Source of the DNA: Flavobacteriaceae bacterium
GTDB lineage: Bacteria > Bacteroidota > Bacteroidia > Flavobacteriales > Flavobacteriaceae
Direction of reading: 5' to 3'
Assembly: GCA_030633285.1 (NCBI GenBank)
Contig: DAOVTC010000086.1
Span: 1-5,808, forward strand
DNA: 5,808 bases
Part shown: positions 1-5,350 of the stretch, one piece after another
Layout of the letters: each line of letters begins with the position of its first letter
Numbering within the stretch: position 1 is the first letter of the stretch
Position numbers and translations under genes: made by a program
The notes under the pieces: generated by a model
Database searches by the model: none
Told to the model about the DNA's origin: nothing
The model's input: the letters and a program-made list of their open reading frames with translations, nothing else

Positions 1-860
1 TAAAAGTAAAAGAAGAAACAGGATTACTTACTGCTATAGAAATAGCCAATGCACAACATGCAAAACTAGCATTAGAATTTGATATTGATATCTTGTGGAT
101 TGGTGCTCGTACAGCGGTAAACCCATTTGCCGTTCAAGAAATTGCAGAAGCTATTCAGGGTACTGATAAAATTGTTTTAGTAAAAAATCCAATAAACCCA
201 GATTTAGATCTATGGATAGGTGCTATTGAACGTTTTCATAAAATGGGAGTAACAAATTTAGGGGCTATTCATAGAGGTTTTTCATCTTTTAGAAAATCTC
301 AATATAGAAATATTCCCAGTTGGCAAATTCCTATTGATTTGAAAAGTAAATATCCTACTTTACCAATAATCAATGATCCTTCTCATATTTGTGGAAATAG
401 AGAAGGAATATTTGATGTTTCACAAACAGCATTAGACTTAAAATTTGACGGGTTAATGATTGAAACACATTGCAATCCTGATGAAGCATGGAGTGATGCC
501 AAACAACAAATTAAACCTGTTCGATTGGTTGAAATTATAAAAGATTTACGTATCAGAAAGCCAAGGTTTGAAAAAGAAGAATCTGTTTCAAAATTAAATG
601 CTTTTCGTAAAGAGATTAATGCAAAAGATGATCAGTTACTAGAAACTTTAGCTGAAAGAATGCAAATTGTTGAAAATATTGGCAAAGCAAAAAAAGAAAG
701 GAATGTTGCTGTTTTACAAAATACTCGTTGGCGAGAAATTTTACAAAATATGGTTGAAAAAGGTGAAGAGCAAGGGTTAACAAAAGAATTTATCGAAAAA
801 ATATTTAAAGCCATTCATCAAGAATCCATTGCACATCAAGAAAGAATTATTAAAGAATAA
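1..860 (+). CDS. Bifunctional DAHP synthase / chorismate mutase type II, 5'-truncated by window edge
   Basis: This enzyme would condense phosphoenolpyruvate and erythrose 4-phosphate to DAHP (first shikimate step) and convert chorismate to prephenate (Phe/Tyr branch), in the cytosol. The frame is open from the left edge; the codon at 93 is TTG inside the domain, not a start. About 285 residues are visible, and family members of about 360 suggest roughly 75 are missing, including the N-terminal metal-ligand Cys region. The class I-beta (KDO8P-synthase-like) DAHPS barrel shows GARTAVNPF, VLVKNP, AIHRGFS, DPSHICG (His at 384), MIETHCNPDEAW (Glu at 462) and WSDAKQQ (Asp at 495), matching the family's metal ligands. 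The C-terminal AroQ helical domain (about 588-857) keeps the E. coli-equivalent R11 (FRKEI), R28 (LAERM), K39 (GKAKKE), R51, S84 and Q88 (ESIAHQ). E. coli D48 and E52 read Gln and Trp here (VLQNTRW), which I recall as usual in Bacteroidota fusions. The fusion may allow feedback control through prephenate or chorismate, as in the Bacillus AroA(Q) fusion. The gene ends at a terminator. Confidence 0.95.
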   Translation, partial: KVKEETGLLTAIEIANAQHAKLALEFDIDILWIGARTAVNPFAVQEIAEAIQGTDKIVLVKNPINPDLDLWIGAIERFHKMGVTNLGAIHRGFSSFRKSQYRNIPSWQIPIDLKSKYPTLPIINDPSHICGNREGIFDVSQTALDLKFDGLMIETHCNPDEAWSDAKQQIKPVRLVEIIKDLRIRKPRFEKEESVSKLNAFRKEINAKDDQLLETLAERMQIVENIGKAKKERNVAVLQNTRWREILQNMVEKGEEQGLTKEFIEKIFKAIHQESIAHQERIIKE

Positions 861-935
861 ATTATAGGTTTAAAATTAATTTACCTACACAATTATATCT
901 CTATTTGATAACAAGAATTTAGAATTTTATAAAAG

Positions 936-962
936 AACCTGCTATCTTTGAGCAGGTTTTTT
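936..962 (+). terminator. Rho-independent terminator after the DAHPS/CM gene
   Basis: The arms AACCTGCT (936-943) and AGCAGGTT (951-958) form a perfect 8-bp stem around a 7-base loop and run into a T tract at 957-962. A-rich bases at 931-935 can pair with the T tract and lengthen the stem. It lies 75 bases after the stop at 860 and 9 bases before the next start codon, so it separates the aromatic gene from the glycosyltransferase gene. Confidence 0.85.
943..950 (+). promoter_or_regulatory. Candidate -7 promoter element TATCTTTG inside the terminator hairpin
   Basis: The sequence matches the Bacteroidota sigma-A -7 consensus TAnnTTTG exactly. It covers the last base of the left stem arm and the whole loop of the terminator. 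Transcription would begin near 956-958 and give a leader of about 15 bases before the ATG at 972, a usual spacing in this phylum. No good TTTG -33 element lies 17-23 bases upstream (the closest is TTTAG near 918-922), so the promoter is plausible but incomplete. Confidence 0.45.
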
Positions 963-971
963 CATTAATTT

Positions 972-2027
972 ATGAGTCATCCAAAACATATTCTGGTAAT
1001 TCGTCTTTCTGCAATGGGGGATGTTGCAATGTGCGTTTCTGTTTTAAGAGCTTTTGTTGCTCAAAATCCTAAAGTAAAAATAACTTTTTTATCTCGTTCT
1101 TTTTTAAAACCCTTGTTTGCGAACATTCCAAATGTTATTTTTTATGCTGTAGATGTTAATAATAAACATAAAGGAATCATTGGATTATATAAACTTTACA
1201 AAGAAATAAAAAATTTAAATTTTGATGCTGTTGCAGATTTCCATAATGTTTTAAGATCAAAGGTTTTGAGGTTTTTCTTTTCGCTTTACTTTCTTACGGA
1301 TAGGAAAACATGGAATCAAATTGAAGTAATTGACAAAGGCAGAGCCGAAAAAAAAGCTTTAACAAGAACAACAAACAAAATATTTAAACAATTAAAATCA
1401 ACGCATGAAAGATATGCTGATGTTTTAAGAAAATTTGGATTTCAAATTGATTTAAAAAATCCTCAATTTCCTAAAAAAGAAAATATTCCTGAAAATATTA
1501 AAGAAATTATTGGTAATGGTTATAAAAAAATCATTGGAATTGCACCTTTTGCACAATATGAAACAAAAATGTATCCTTTAGATTTGATAGAGAAAGTAAT
1601 TTCTAAATTGAGTGAAAACAATAATTATAAGATCTTACTTTTCGGAGGAGGAGAAAAAGAAAAAGAAATTCTACAATCTTTTGAAAATAAGTTTAAAAAT
1701 ACCATTTCTCTCGTCGGAAAAATCAAACTAAAAGATGAGTTGATTGTAATTTCTCATTTAAATTGCATGGTGAGTATGGACTCTGCAAACTCACATCTTG
1801 CTGCAATGCAAAATGTAAAAACAATTTCCATTTGGGGAATTACACATCCATTTACCGGGTTTTATCCATTTAACCAACCTTTGGAATATGCTTTGATTCC
1901 AAATCTTCAAAAATTCCCAAATATTCCTTGTTCTATTTATGGCAATAAAACTTGTGATGGTTATGAAGAAGCAATACGAAGTATATCTCCAAATCAAGTA
2001 ATTGATAAGATTAATAATATTATCTAA
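972..2027 (+). CDS. Glycosyltransferase family 9 (heptosyltransferase-like)
   Basis: This is a 351-residue GT-B fold glycosyltransferase of family 9, the group that includes ADP-heptose:LPS heptosyltransferases WaaC, WaaF and WaaQ. It probably adds a sugar to LPS core or another surface glycan on the cytoplasmic face of the inner membrane; donor and acceptor cannot be read from the sequence. The N-terminus has the family signature ILVIRLSAMGDV (residues 7-18). The C-terminal domain shows IGIAPFAQYETKMYP (about 188-202), LLFGGGEKE, the VSMDSANSHLAAM nucleotide-sugar site motif (about 267-279), and WGITHPFTGFYPF. A Cys-containing tail follows (IPCSIYGNKTCDGY). There is no signal peptide or membrane segment, as expected for a peripheral enzyme. 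The ATG at 972 places the LVIRLSAMGD motif right at the N-terminus, which supports this start. The gene stands alone between two terminators and has no other glycan gene beside it in the window. Membership in GT9 is secure; heptosyl specificity is only a family default. Confidence 0.93.
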   Translation: MSHPKHILVIRLSAMGDVAMCVSVLRAFVAQNPKVKITFLSRSFLKPLFANIPNVIFYAVDVNNKHKGIIGLYKLYKEIKNLNFDAVADFHNVLRSKVLRFFFSLYFLTDRKTWNQIEVIDKGRAEKKALTRTTNKIFKQLKSTHERYADVLRKFGFQIDLKNPQFPKKENIPENIKEIIGNGYKKIIGIAPFAQYETKMYPLDLIEKVISKLSENNNYKILLFGGGEKEKEILQSFENKFKNTISLVGKIKLKDELIVISHLNCMVSMDSANSHLAAMQNVKTISIWGITHPFTGFYPFNQPLEYALIPNLQKFPNIPCSIYGNKTCDGYEEAIRSISPNQVIDKINNII

Positions 2028-2070
2028 TCACTTTATTAGCATTACCAAATATTTTGACCATGTTACCACA

Positions 2071-2106
2071 AAAAAAGTGTCCTTAAAATATATTTTCAAG
2101 GACACC
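2071..2106 (-). terminator. Terminator between convergent genes, best suited to the minus-strand kbp-like gene
   Basis: GTGTCCTT (2077-2084) pairs perfectly with AAGGACAC (2098-2105). The 13-base AT-rich loop can add an inner AAA/TTT stem. On the minus strand the hairpin is followed by an uninterrupted U run (complement of A 2070-2076), the classic layout for the LysM gene that ends at 2136. On the plus strand only CTTTAAATT follows, so termination of the glycosyltransferase transcript here is possible but weaker. Confidence 0.8.
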
Positions 2107-2135
2107 TTTAAATTCATTTAGTTAAAACTTTTAAT

Positions 2136-2573
2136 CTACAAATTTGGAATTCTCAACACCTGACCTGGATAAATCTTATTCACATCTTTTAACATTGGTT
2201 TATTTGCTTCAAATATTTCATTATACTTCATAGCATCATTATATTGTTTTTTAGCAATTTTACTTAAGCTGTCACCACTTACAACAGTATAAAATTTTGC
2301 TTCTGGTTCTGGAACTGCAGTAGTCATTTTATCATCTACACTGGCTATACCTTTCGTATTTCCAATAGCTAATAAAACTTTTTCACGAGTCGCTTGATTT
2401 GCTGCAACTCCCCAAACTTTAGCTGTTTCACCGTCAATTTCAATATCTAAGTCGGTTACATCAAAACCATATGACTGAATGTTATTGACTAATTTTGAAG
2501 CATTTACAGCATTATCTGCTGTAGAATCGATTGTTTTTTTTCCTGAATTTGATAAAAATGAAAAAATTCCCAT
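2136..2573 (-). CDS. kbp: BON and LysM domain protein, Kbp/YgaU family
   Basis: This 145-residue protein matches E. coli Kbp (YgaU, about 149 residues) in length, domain order and many motifs. In E. coli that cytoplasmic protein binds potassium; peptidoglycan binding is a property of other LysM proteins. The N-terminus MGIFSFLSNSGKK resembles the MGLFNFVKDAGEK start of the E. coli protein and is not a signal peptide. A BON domain covers about residues 25-87, ending GNTKGIASVDDKM. After an acidic/proline linker (VPEPEAK), a LysM domain covers about 94-144 (FYTVVSGDSLSKIAKKQY, IFEANKPMLKD, then IYPGQVLRIP). The ATG at 2573 is chosen because it gives the conserved N-terminus; an A-rich stretch lies before it. 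The gene diverges from upp and ends at a strong hairpin terminator. I found no exact TAnnTTTG element on its strand. The family call is very secure; potassium sensing in this organism is inferred from E. coli. Confidence 0.93.
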   Translation of the reverse strand: MGIFSFLSNSGKKTIDSTADNAVNASKLVNNIQSYGFDVTDLDIEIDGETAKVWGVAANQATREKVLLAIGNTKGIASVDDKMTTAVPEPEAKFYTVVSGDSLSKIAKKQYNDAMKYNEIFEANKPMLKDVNKIYPGQVLRIPNL

Positions 2574-2659
2574 AATTTTTATTGTTTTTTAAATTGGTTA
2601 AGATTGTGAATTTACAAAAAAGTAAACTATTTTTAATAGAAAAATCTTGTAAATTTTAC

Positions 2660-2691
2660 TTGTTATTGAAGAAGTTATATCTTTATATTTG
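2660..2691 (+). promoter_or_regulatory. Bacteroidota-type promoter of upp
   Basis: A TTG at 2660-2662 and a perfect TAnnTTTG element (TATATTTG, 2684-2691) are separated by 21 bases, within the 17-23 range of the Bacteroidota sigma-A consensus. Transcription would start near 2697 and leave a leader of about 10 bases before the ATG at 2708. A second TTG at 2666-2668 is too close (15 bases). The -33 box matches only the last three bases of TTTG. Confidence 0.7.
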
Positions 2692-2707
2692 TTAAAAATA
2701 AACTTAT

Positions 2708-3358
2708 ATGATAATTCATCTATTAGATAATACGAATTCCGTTTTAAATAATTTTATTTCTGAAATTAGAGATTTAAATATTCAAAAAGATGCTATGCGT
2801 TTTAGAAGAAATATTGAAAGAATAGGAGAAATACTAAGTTATGAATTAAGTAAAGAATTAAGTTATACTATTGAAGATATTACTAGTCCTTTAGGTATTA
2901 AAAAAATTTCAATTTGTGAAAAAGATTTGGTATTATGCTCTGTTTTAAGAGCTGGACTACCTTTACATCAAGGAATTTTAAATTATTTTGATCAAATTGA
3001 AAACGCGTTTATTTCTGCTTACAGGCATCATACATCTGGAGATGATTTTGATATAAAAGTTGAATATTTAGCCTCTCCGTCTTTAGATCAAAAAGTATTA
3101 ATATTAGCTGATCCGATGCTTGCCACAGGGAGTTCGTTGGTTGCCGTTTATGATACTTTAAAAAAATTAGGCAATATTAAACAAATTCATATCGTCGCAG
3201 TTATTGCCGCAAAAGAAGGCATAGAATATATTAAAAACTATTTTCCTGAAAATACGCATTTATGGGTGGCCACTGTTGATGATAAACTAAATAATAAAGG
3301 TTATATAATACCTGGATTAGGTGATGCTGGAGATTTGGCTTTTGGCACAAAACTATAG
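2708..3358 (+). CDS. upp: Uracil phosphoribosyltransferase
   Basis: The enzyme makes UMP and pyrophosphate from uracil and PRPP in the cytosol, the direct pyrimidine salvage route. At 216 residues it is near the family length of about 208-220. Conserved parts are in order: RFRRNIERIGEILSYE (about 31-46), where other UPRTs have a lid/dimer segment; SVLRAGLPLHQGIL (78-91); the PRPP loop VLILADPMLATGSSL (130-144); and the uracil-binding segment YIIPGLGDAGDLAFGT (199-214). The ATG at 2708 lies about 17 bases after a perfect -7 element, and the A-rich sequence before it suits initiation in this phylum. The gene is divergent from kbp and convergent with the membrane protein gene, sharing six bases at their 3' ends, so it is probably monocistronic. 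No strong terminator follows; only an all-AT-dominated hairpin starts at its stop codon. The function is not in doubt. Confidence 0.97.
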   Translation: MIIHLLDNTNSVLNNFISEIRDLNIQKDAMRFRRNIERIGEILSYELSKELSYTIEDITSPLGIKKISICEKDLVLCSVLRAGLPLHQGILNYFDQIENAFISAYRHHTSGDDFDIKVEYLASPSLDQKVLILADPMLATGSSLVAVYDTLKKLGNIKQIHIVAVIAAKEGIEYIKNYFPENTHLWVATVDDKLNNKGYIIPGLGDAGDLAFGTKL

Positions 3359-4276
3359 TATATAAACACTTATATACATAATTAAAAAAAGATACAATAT
3401 CACTTCTTTTAACCAATACCTTTTAATATTTTGGATATAATTGGCAAAAATAATACTTAAAGGAAAAAACAAGAAAATAAATTCGGAGCCGTTTTTTATT
3501 GGAGATATCAAAATTAAAAAAAAAGATAAACCTGTTTGAAATGTTAGAACAATCCAGGTTGCTTTAAAGTCTTTTTTTGCCGATAATGATTTTGCTGTTG
3601 TTGGGTATATCGATAGCAATACAAAGATTAATATAAACACTATAGGATAAATGTATATACCTTGCTTATAAGCACGATAATTAAAACCATAATCTAAATG
3701 CCAAACTTCATAAAATTGACTTAAATCATTTGTTCCTAAAAAATAAACATACAACAAAAATAATGGGGTAATAAAACCAATAATTGGTATAAAAAAGTTT
3801 TTCCAGTCATTTTTCCAAAATATCATGATAGCTAGGTAAAGTAATAGTATATATACAAAACTCCAATAATAAAATAAACTTGCTATACCAATCCAAAAAG
3901 CACTATCAAAAATTTTTTCTTTAGTTTTATATGAAGTTCTTAAACTATAAATCTTCCTAAAAGACAGTAATAAAAAAAAAATTGCAACTAATAAGCTTAC
4001 ATTTCCAAAGGAAAAAGGGAAGAAACCAAAAAATAAAATAAAAAAAAACAAGGCAAATGAATTATCTTGTGTTAGCATGTTTTTTCTGATTATAAAATCC
4101 AAAATAAAAAGCATCAATATTGCCAAGGACAAATAAAAGCTCTTTTTTAAAAAAAAATTTATTGAAAACTCTCCAGAAAAAGCAAATACAATAGTAATGC
4201 TATACACAACAAACATCATTGCTGATAAAACTAAAAAATTTATTGGTTTAGTTTTATTAAAAAAATTGGCAATCAT
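3353..4276 (-). CDS. Polytopic membrane protein, DUF6427-like
   Basis: This 307-residue protein is very rich in Phe, Ile and Leu and has about ten hydrophobic segments long enough to cross the membrane, at roughly 12-33, 45-63, 74-88, 91-106, 125-154 (one or two), 161-180, 208-224, 241-259, 264-282 and 289-306. Basic residues between them (RKNM, SFRKIYSLRTSYKTKEK, SAKKDFK, KRYWLK) suggest cytoplasmic loops. A conserved-looking loop WHLDYGFNYRAYKQ lies around 192-205. I recognise it from length, composition and position next to upp as the DUF6427 family of Flavobacteriia; no biochemical function is known to me. The overall form recalls multi-pass polysaccharide-assembly proteins, but no catalytic motif is visible, so that is only analogy. 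The ATG at 4276 gives a short N-terminal tail (MIANFFNKTKP) before the first helix. The gene diverges from the DUF6341-like gene and overlaps upp by six bases at its 3' end. Confidence 0.8.
   Translation of the reverse strand: MIANFFNKTKPINFLVLSAMMFVVYSITIVFAFSGEFSINFFLKKSFYLSLAILMLFILDFIIRKNMLTQDNSFALFFFILFFGFFPFSFGNVSLLVAIFFLLLSFRKIYSLRTSYKTKEKIFDSAFWIGIASLFYYWSFVYILLLYLAIMIFWKNDWKNFFIPIIGFITPLFLLYVYFLGTNDLSQFYEVWHLDYGFNYRAYKQGIYIYPIVFILIFVLLSIYPTTAKSLSAKKDFKATWIVLTFQTGLSFFLILISPIKNGSEFIFLFFPLSIIFANYIQNIKRYWLKEVILYLFLIMYISVYIL
3358..3377. other. Hairpin at the upp/DUF6427 3'-end overlap, possible weak terminator
   Basis: GTATATAA (3358-3365) and TTATATAC (3370-3377) form a perfect 8-bp stem with a four-base ACAC loop. 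The stem starts on the last base of the upp stop codon and lies inside the final codons of the minus-strand gene. Only two of the eight pairs are G-C, and neither strand has a long U tract after it (minus strand: TATAGTTTTG). It is the only structure near the end of upp, so it may help to end or protect that transcript, but it is weak. Confidence 0.35.
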
Positions 4277-4296
4277 AATGATATTTTTTAAATTTG
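4266..4296 (+). promoter_or_regulatory. Candidate rightward promoter for the DUF6341-trmB-ATL cluster
   Basis: TTG (4266-4268), a 20-base spacer and a perfect TAnnTTTG (TAAATTTG, 4289-4296) match the phylum consensus. Initiation near 4303 would give a leader of about 107 bases before the ATG at 4410, carrying the inverted repeat at its 5' end. A weaker alternative, TTTG (4293-4296) with 17 bases to TATCTTTA (4314-4321), would shorten the leader to about 80 bases. AT-rich sequence makes chance matches likely. Confidence 0.4.
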
Positions 4297-4327
4297 CATT
4301 TTTAAAGACCTTTTATCTTTAAAATTG
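4297..4327. repeat. Imperfect 12-bp inverted repeat in the divergent control region
   Basis: TTTTAAAGA (4300-4308) and TCTTTAAAA (4316-4324) are perfect 9-bp complements around the 7-base spacer CCTTTTA. Beyond one T-T mismatch the pairing continues with C4297-G4327 and A4298-T4326. It lies between the starts of the two divergent membrane-protein genes. It would fall near the 5' end of the minus-strand transcript if the candidate promoter at 4337-4368 is used. It could be an operator or a 5'-leader hairpin; the sequence cannot decide. Confidence 0.55.
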
Positions 4328-4336
4328 ATTATTTTG

Positions 4337-4368
4337 CAAGTTTAAAGCTAATGTAAAAAACTTTACAA
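4337..4368 (-). promoter_or_regulatory. Candidate leftward promoter for the DUF6427-like gene
   Basis: Read on the minus strand, TTG (4368-4366) is followed after 21 bases by TAAACTTG (4344-4337), a 7 of 8 match to TAnnTTTG. Transcription would start near 4330 and leave a leader of about 55 bases before the ATG at 4276. The -33 box overlaps the small inverted repeat TGTAAA/TTTACA at 4352-4367, a possible operator position. Confidence 0.4.
4352..4367. repeat. Short inverted repeat TGTAAA-N4-TTTACA, possible operator
   Basis: TGTAAA (4352-4357) and TTTACA (4362-4367) are exact complements with the four-base spacer AAAC. The element overlaps the -33 part of the candidate leftward promoter. The same GTAAA/TTTAC words recur as inverted pairs in the kbp/upp divergent region at 2611-2626 and 2649-2659. 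Short and AT-rich, so it may be chance. Confidence 0.3.
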
Positions 4369-4409
4369 CATAAGCCTAAAGGTTTCGGTTGATTTTAAAA
4401 AATATCATT

Positions 4410-4607
4410 ATGATTATAAACAATATTTGGAGAGCTACTGCTGACTTTTGTACTAACGTTTTATTTGCTCCATACGATACGTTTCGTTTTACCGATGGAT
4501 GGTGGAGTTCAAACATTATAAATGCCATTTTTATTAGTATAGGCTTTATTTTATTATTTTATTGGTTAGGTCAATTGCAAAAATTTAGAAAAGCCGGTAC
4601 TGAATAA
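4410..4607 (+). CDS. Small single-pass membrane protein, DUF6341-like
   Basis: This 65-residue protein has an amphipathic N-terminal part with aromatic and polar residues (IWRATADFCTNVLFAPYDTFRF, split around Pro21), a Trp pair at residues 31-32 (DGWWSSN), one membrane helix at about 35-54 (NIINAIFISIGFILLFYWL) and a short basic tail (QLQKFRKAGTE). By the positive-inside rule the C-terminus should be cytoplasmic. The pattern of LF.P(F/Y)D, WW..N, IGF, YW..QL.KF matches small flavobacterial proteins I recall as DUF6341, of unknown function. I take the ATG at 4410 as the start: an in-frame TTG at 4389 would add seven poorly conserved-looking residues (MILKNII). The gene is first in a rightward cluster, 26 bases before trmB, and diverges from the DUF6427-like gene. 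The pairing of two membrane proteins suggests, but does not show, a joint role. Confidence 0.8.
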   Translation: MIINNIWRATADFCTNVLFAPYDTFRFTDGWWSSNIINAIFISIGFILLFYWLGQLQKFRKAGTE

Positions 4608-4633
4608 ATTTTATTCTACAAACTTGAATTACG

Positions 4634-5305
4634 GTGGGAAGTAAAAATAAATTGAAACGGTTTCGTGAAAACGAAATTTTTAGAAATGTCATTCAACCCA
4701 CTCGTGATGAGGTGTTTAATGATTTTTCTTTAAAAGGAAAATGGTATACTTTTTTTAATAATCAAAACCCTATTATTCTTGAACTAGGCTGCGGAAAAGG
4801 TGAATATACAATTGCTCTTGCAAAAAAATATCCTAATAAAAATTTTATCGGAATTGATTTAAAAGGTGCTCGGTTTTGGCGTGGAGCAAAAACAGCATTA
4901 GAAGAAAACTTGATAAATGTTGCCTTTTTAAGAACCCAAATTGAATTAATTGATCTTTGTTTTTCCAAAAACGAAATATCTGAAATTTGGATTACATTTC
5001 CTGACCCTCAAATAAAATTTAAACGCACCAAACATCGCCTAATAACTCAAGTCTTTTTAAAAAAATATCAACACATATTAAATCATAATGGTATAATTCA
5101 TTTAAAAACAGATAGTGAATTTTTACATGGTTATTTACTTGGTTTATTACAAGAAGGAAAACATAAAATATTATATGCTAATCATGATATTTATAAAAGT
5201 TCAAGTCCTCCTATTGAGGCAACCTCTATACAGACTTTTTATGAAAAACAATATTTAGAAAATGATAAACCGATAACCTATATAAAATTTACAACAAACT
5301 ATTAA
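4634..5305 (+). CDS. trmB: tRNA (guanine(46)-N7)-methyltransferase
   Basis: TrmB uses S-adenosylmethionine to methylate N7 of G46 in the variable loop of tRNAs, in the cytosol. The 223-residue protein is of ordinary family length. The class I methyltransferase fold shows motif I ILELGCGKGEYTIALA (48-63), the post-I acidic end FIGIDLKGARFWRGAK (71-86), and RTQIELID (100-107). The substrate and catalytic segment is WITFPDPQIKFKRTKHR (119-135). LKTDSEF (157-163) and the C-terminal IQTFYEKQYL follow. The start is GTG at 4634, giving MGSKNKLKRFRENE, the N-terminus I recall for flavobacterial TrmB proteins. No in-frame ATG upstream or nearby downstream gives a better start. It follows the DUF6341-like gene by 26 bases and precedes the ATL gene by 45, so the three are probably co-transcribed. 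Confidence 0.96.
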   Translation: MGSKNKLKRFRENEIFRNVIQPTRDEVFNDFSLKGKWYTFFNNQNPIILELGCGKGEYTIALAKKYPNKNFIGIDLKGARFWRGAKTALEENLINVAFLRTQIELIDLCFSKNEISEIWITFPDPQIKFKRTKHRLITQVFLKKYQHILNHNGIIHLKTDSEFLHGYLLGLLQEGKHKILYANHDIYKSSSPPIEATSIQTFYEKQYLENDKPITYIKFTTNY

Positions 5306-5324
5306 ATTTACATACCCAAAAAGT

Positions 5325-5345
5325 TTAAAATAAAGAATATTTTAA
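5325..5345 (+). repeat. AT-only hairpin just upstream of the ATL start codon
   Basis: TTAAAATA (5325-5332) and TATTTTAA (5338-5345) are perfect 8-bp complements around the loop AAGAA. G-U pairs could extend the stem outward. It ends 5 bases before the ATG at 5351, where the ribosome binds, so in the mRNA it could lower initiation. All pairs are A-T, so stability is low, and chance is a real alternative in this composition. Confidence 0.3.
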
Positions 5346-5350
5346 GTAAA

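Noticed and set aside
93..95. Start codon for the DAHP synthase gene at 93
   Set aside because: The codon is TTG in the middle of the conserved text IDILWIGARTAVNPF, and the frame stays open and family-like (ETGLLTAIEIANAQHAKLALEF) to the left edge, so the gene begins before the window.
632..814. Antisense open frame of 60 codons opposite the chorismate mutase domain
   Set aside because: It is a mirror of a strongly supported coding frame and has no recognisable domain or promoter of its own.
1791..1997. Antisense open frame of 68 codons opposite the glycosyltransferase C-terminus
   Set aside because: The opposite strand encodes clear GT9 motifs through this whole stretch; the antisense protein looks random.
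3231..3416. Minus-strand frame of 61 codons across the upp/DUF6427 junction
   Set aside because: It overlaps two well-supported genes in a third frame and has no family-like content; only the CTATAG overlap there is worth noting.
4021..4160. Long A runs in this segment as possible frameshift or phase-variable tracts
   Set aside because: They are Phe and Lys codons of the membrane protein on the minus strand, the frame continues intact through them, and such runs are common in this composition.
4389..4409. TTG at 4389 as start of the small DUF6341-like protein
   Set aside because: It would add MILKNII ahead of an ATG at 4410 that is directly followed by the family-like sequence; the ATG is the simpler start.
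4762..4968. Antisense frame of 68 codons opposite trmB
   Set aside because: It lies opposite the SAM-binding motifs of TrmB, and its Pro/Arg-rich text is what the complement of those motifs gives.
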